Shown: in pieces, positions 29,609 to 29,965 of the stretch
Layout of the letters: every line of letters begins with the position of its first letter
How positions within the stretch are numbered: position 1 is the stretch's first letter
Origin: CAZEHJ01 sp964512485
Lineage (GTDB): Bacteria; Bacteroidota; Rhodothermia; Rhodothermales; UBA10348
Direction of reading: 5' to 3'
DNA: 29,965 nucleotides
Assembly: GCA_964512485.1 (NCBI GenBank)
Contig: CAZEHJ010000042.1
Span: 1 to 29,965, forward strand
The notes under the pieces: generated by a model
The model's database searches: none
What the model saw: only the letters and a program-made list of their open reading frames with translations
What the model was told of the DNA's origin: nothing
Position numbers and translations under genes: made by a program

Positions 29609-29965
29609 TTAGTAGACGCCAAGGTCTTCGGCACTCACGACGAGGCCGTCATAGCGTGACTTCAGTTCGGCCATCATCTCCTCGGGCGTAGAAGACCATT
29701 CCATCTGATGATAAAGCAACAGCAGTTTCGGTTGTGCGCGTGAAGCGATATCCCCCAGTTCCATCGCCGACGTATGAAACTGGGAATGGTAGTTCTGCCA
29801 GAACGGGTCCCTGCGCGCAAGAGCGGCGTCAGAAAACACTTCGTGGACGAGCACGTCACATTGCTGGCACATCTCCTCGATGATGTCGCTAGGGGCTGTG
29901 TCGCCCGAGATGACGATCACCCGATCAGGGGTTGTAAACCGGTACCCGAAAGCGGTTGGCCAACT
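29609..29965 (-). CDS. Metallo-beta-lactamase-fold hydrolase, C-terminal part (5' end outside window)
   Basis: The frame is open from base 29965 to a TAA at 29609-29611, giving the last 118 residues. V-I-V-I-S-G-D-T-A-P-S-D carries the bridging aspartate of the MBL site; V-L-V-H-E-V-F follows, then H-T-S-A-M-E-L-G-D-I-A and L-L-L-Y-H-Q with the last histidine. This arrangement is that of ribonuclease Z/arylsulfatase-like MBL proteins. An upstream signal peptide cannot be checked. It is probably a phosphodiesterase or ester hydrolase, and the first gene seen of the 29965-28696 unit. Confidence 0.85.
   Translation of the reverse strand, partial: SWPTAFGYRFTTPDRVIVISGDTAPSDIIEEMCQQCDVLVHEVFSDAALARRDPFWQNYHSQFHTSAMELGDIASRAQPKLLLLYHQMEWSSTPEEMMAELKSRYDGLVVSAEDLGVY

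Noticed and set aside
1..29965. CRISPR arrays, tRNA/rRNA genes, insertion sequences, integrases
   Set aside because: No regular direct repeats, conserved RNA cores, transposase motifs or attachment-like duplications were found on reading both strands.

Overview
The window comes from a draft metagenome-type scaffold: a run of exactly 100 N at 18737-18836 is an assembly gap. Protein content points to a member of the Bacteroidota/Rhodothermota/Balneolota group, probably marine or environmental. The basis is many lipobox proteins, a DUF2911 lipoprotein, a PadR-coupled orphan FtsX permease, exported amidohydrolases, DinB-like proteins, and moderate GC with acidic proteins. This assignment is inference from gene style only. 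No rRNA, tRNA, CRISPR array, insertion sequence, phage gene or integrase was seen.

Layout. 1-6784 (minus): a DUF2911 lipoprotein followed by six genes joined by overlaps or gaps of 0-3 bases: a group II PLP decarboxylase, an inositol/histidinol-phosphatase-family enzyme, a small CBU_0592-like membrane protein, a hotdog thioesterase, an NhaC antiporter and a Cys/Met-metabolism lyase that runs off the left edge. 6891-8603 (minus): an unrecognised protein coupled to a DinB-like protein, then an exported thioredoxin-fold protein. 8739-11165 (plus): a large lipoprotein that looks like a divergent TIM-barrel glycoside hydrolase. 11197-13493 (minus): housekeeping-type small genes, including an AlkD-type DNA glycosylase and an ACT protein. 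13700-16617 (plus): PadR regulator plus an ADOP/MacB-like permease, with a strong inverted repeat in front. 16621-18683: an exported serine hydrolase diverging from an exported histidine phosphatase. 18686-19995 (minus): a fatty acid desaturase coupled to an unknown gene broken by the assembly gap.

20057-25148 is a divergent locus of exported enzymes. Leftward are an NTF2-like protein and an amidohydrolase; rightward are a Tat-exported class V aminotransferase-fold PLP enzyme and a lipoprotein amidohydrolase of the YtcJ type. They share a 101-base intergenic region with a dyad near its centre. 25152-27169 (minus): DinB-like protein, TPR lipoprotein and RDD membrane protein. 27316-28651 (plus): a MarR regulator and an NmrA-type reductase, each preceded by the same 10-base palindrome, so a MarR regulon of two adjacent genes is readable from sequence. 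28696-29965 (minus): GNAT acetyltransferase, small membrane protein and the C-terminal part of a metallo-beta-lactamase-fold hydrolase.

The coding density is very high. No stretch above 300 bases lacks a gene; the longest intergenic spaces are 13494-13699, 27170-27315, 8604-8738 and 22035-22135, three of which carry clear palindromes. I do not see a convincing wholly new defence or mobile system. The most interesting items are the decarboxylase-NhaC operon, the MarR operator set, the divergent exported amidohydrolase locus and the unclassified 808-residue lipoprotein.
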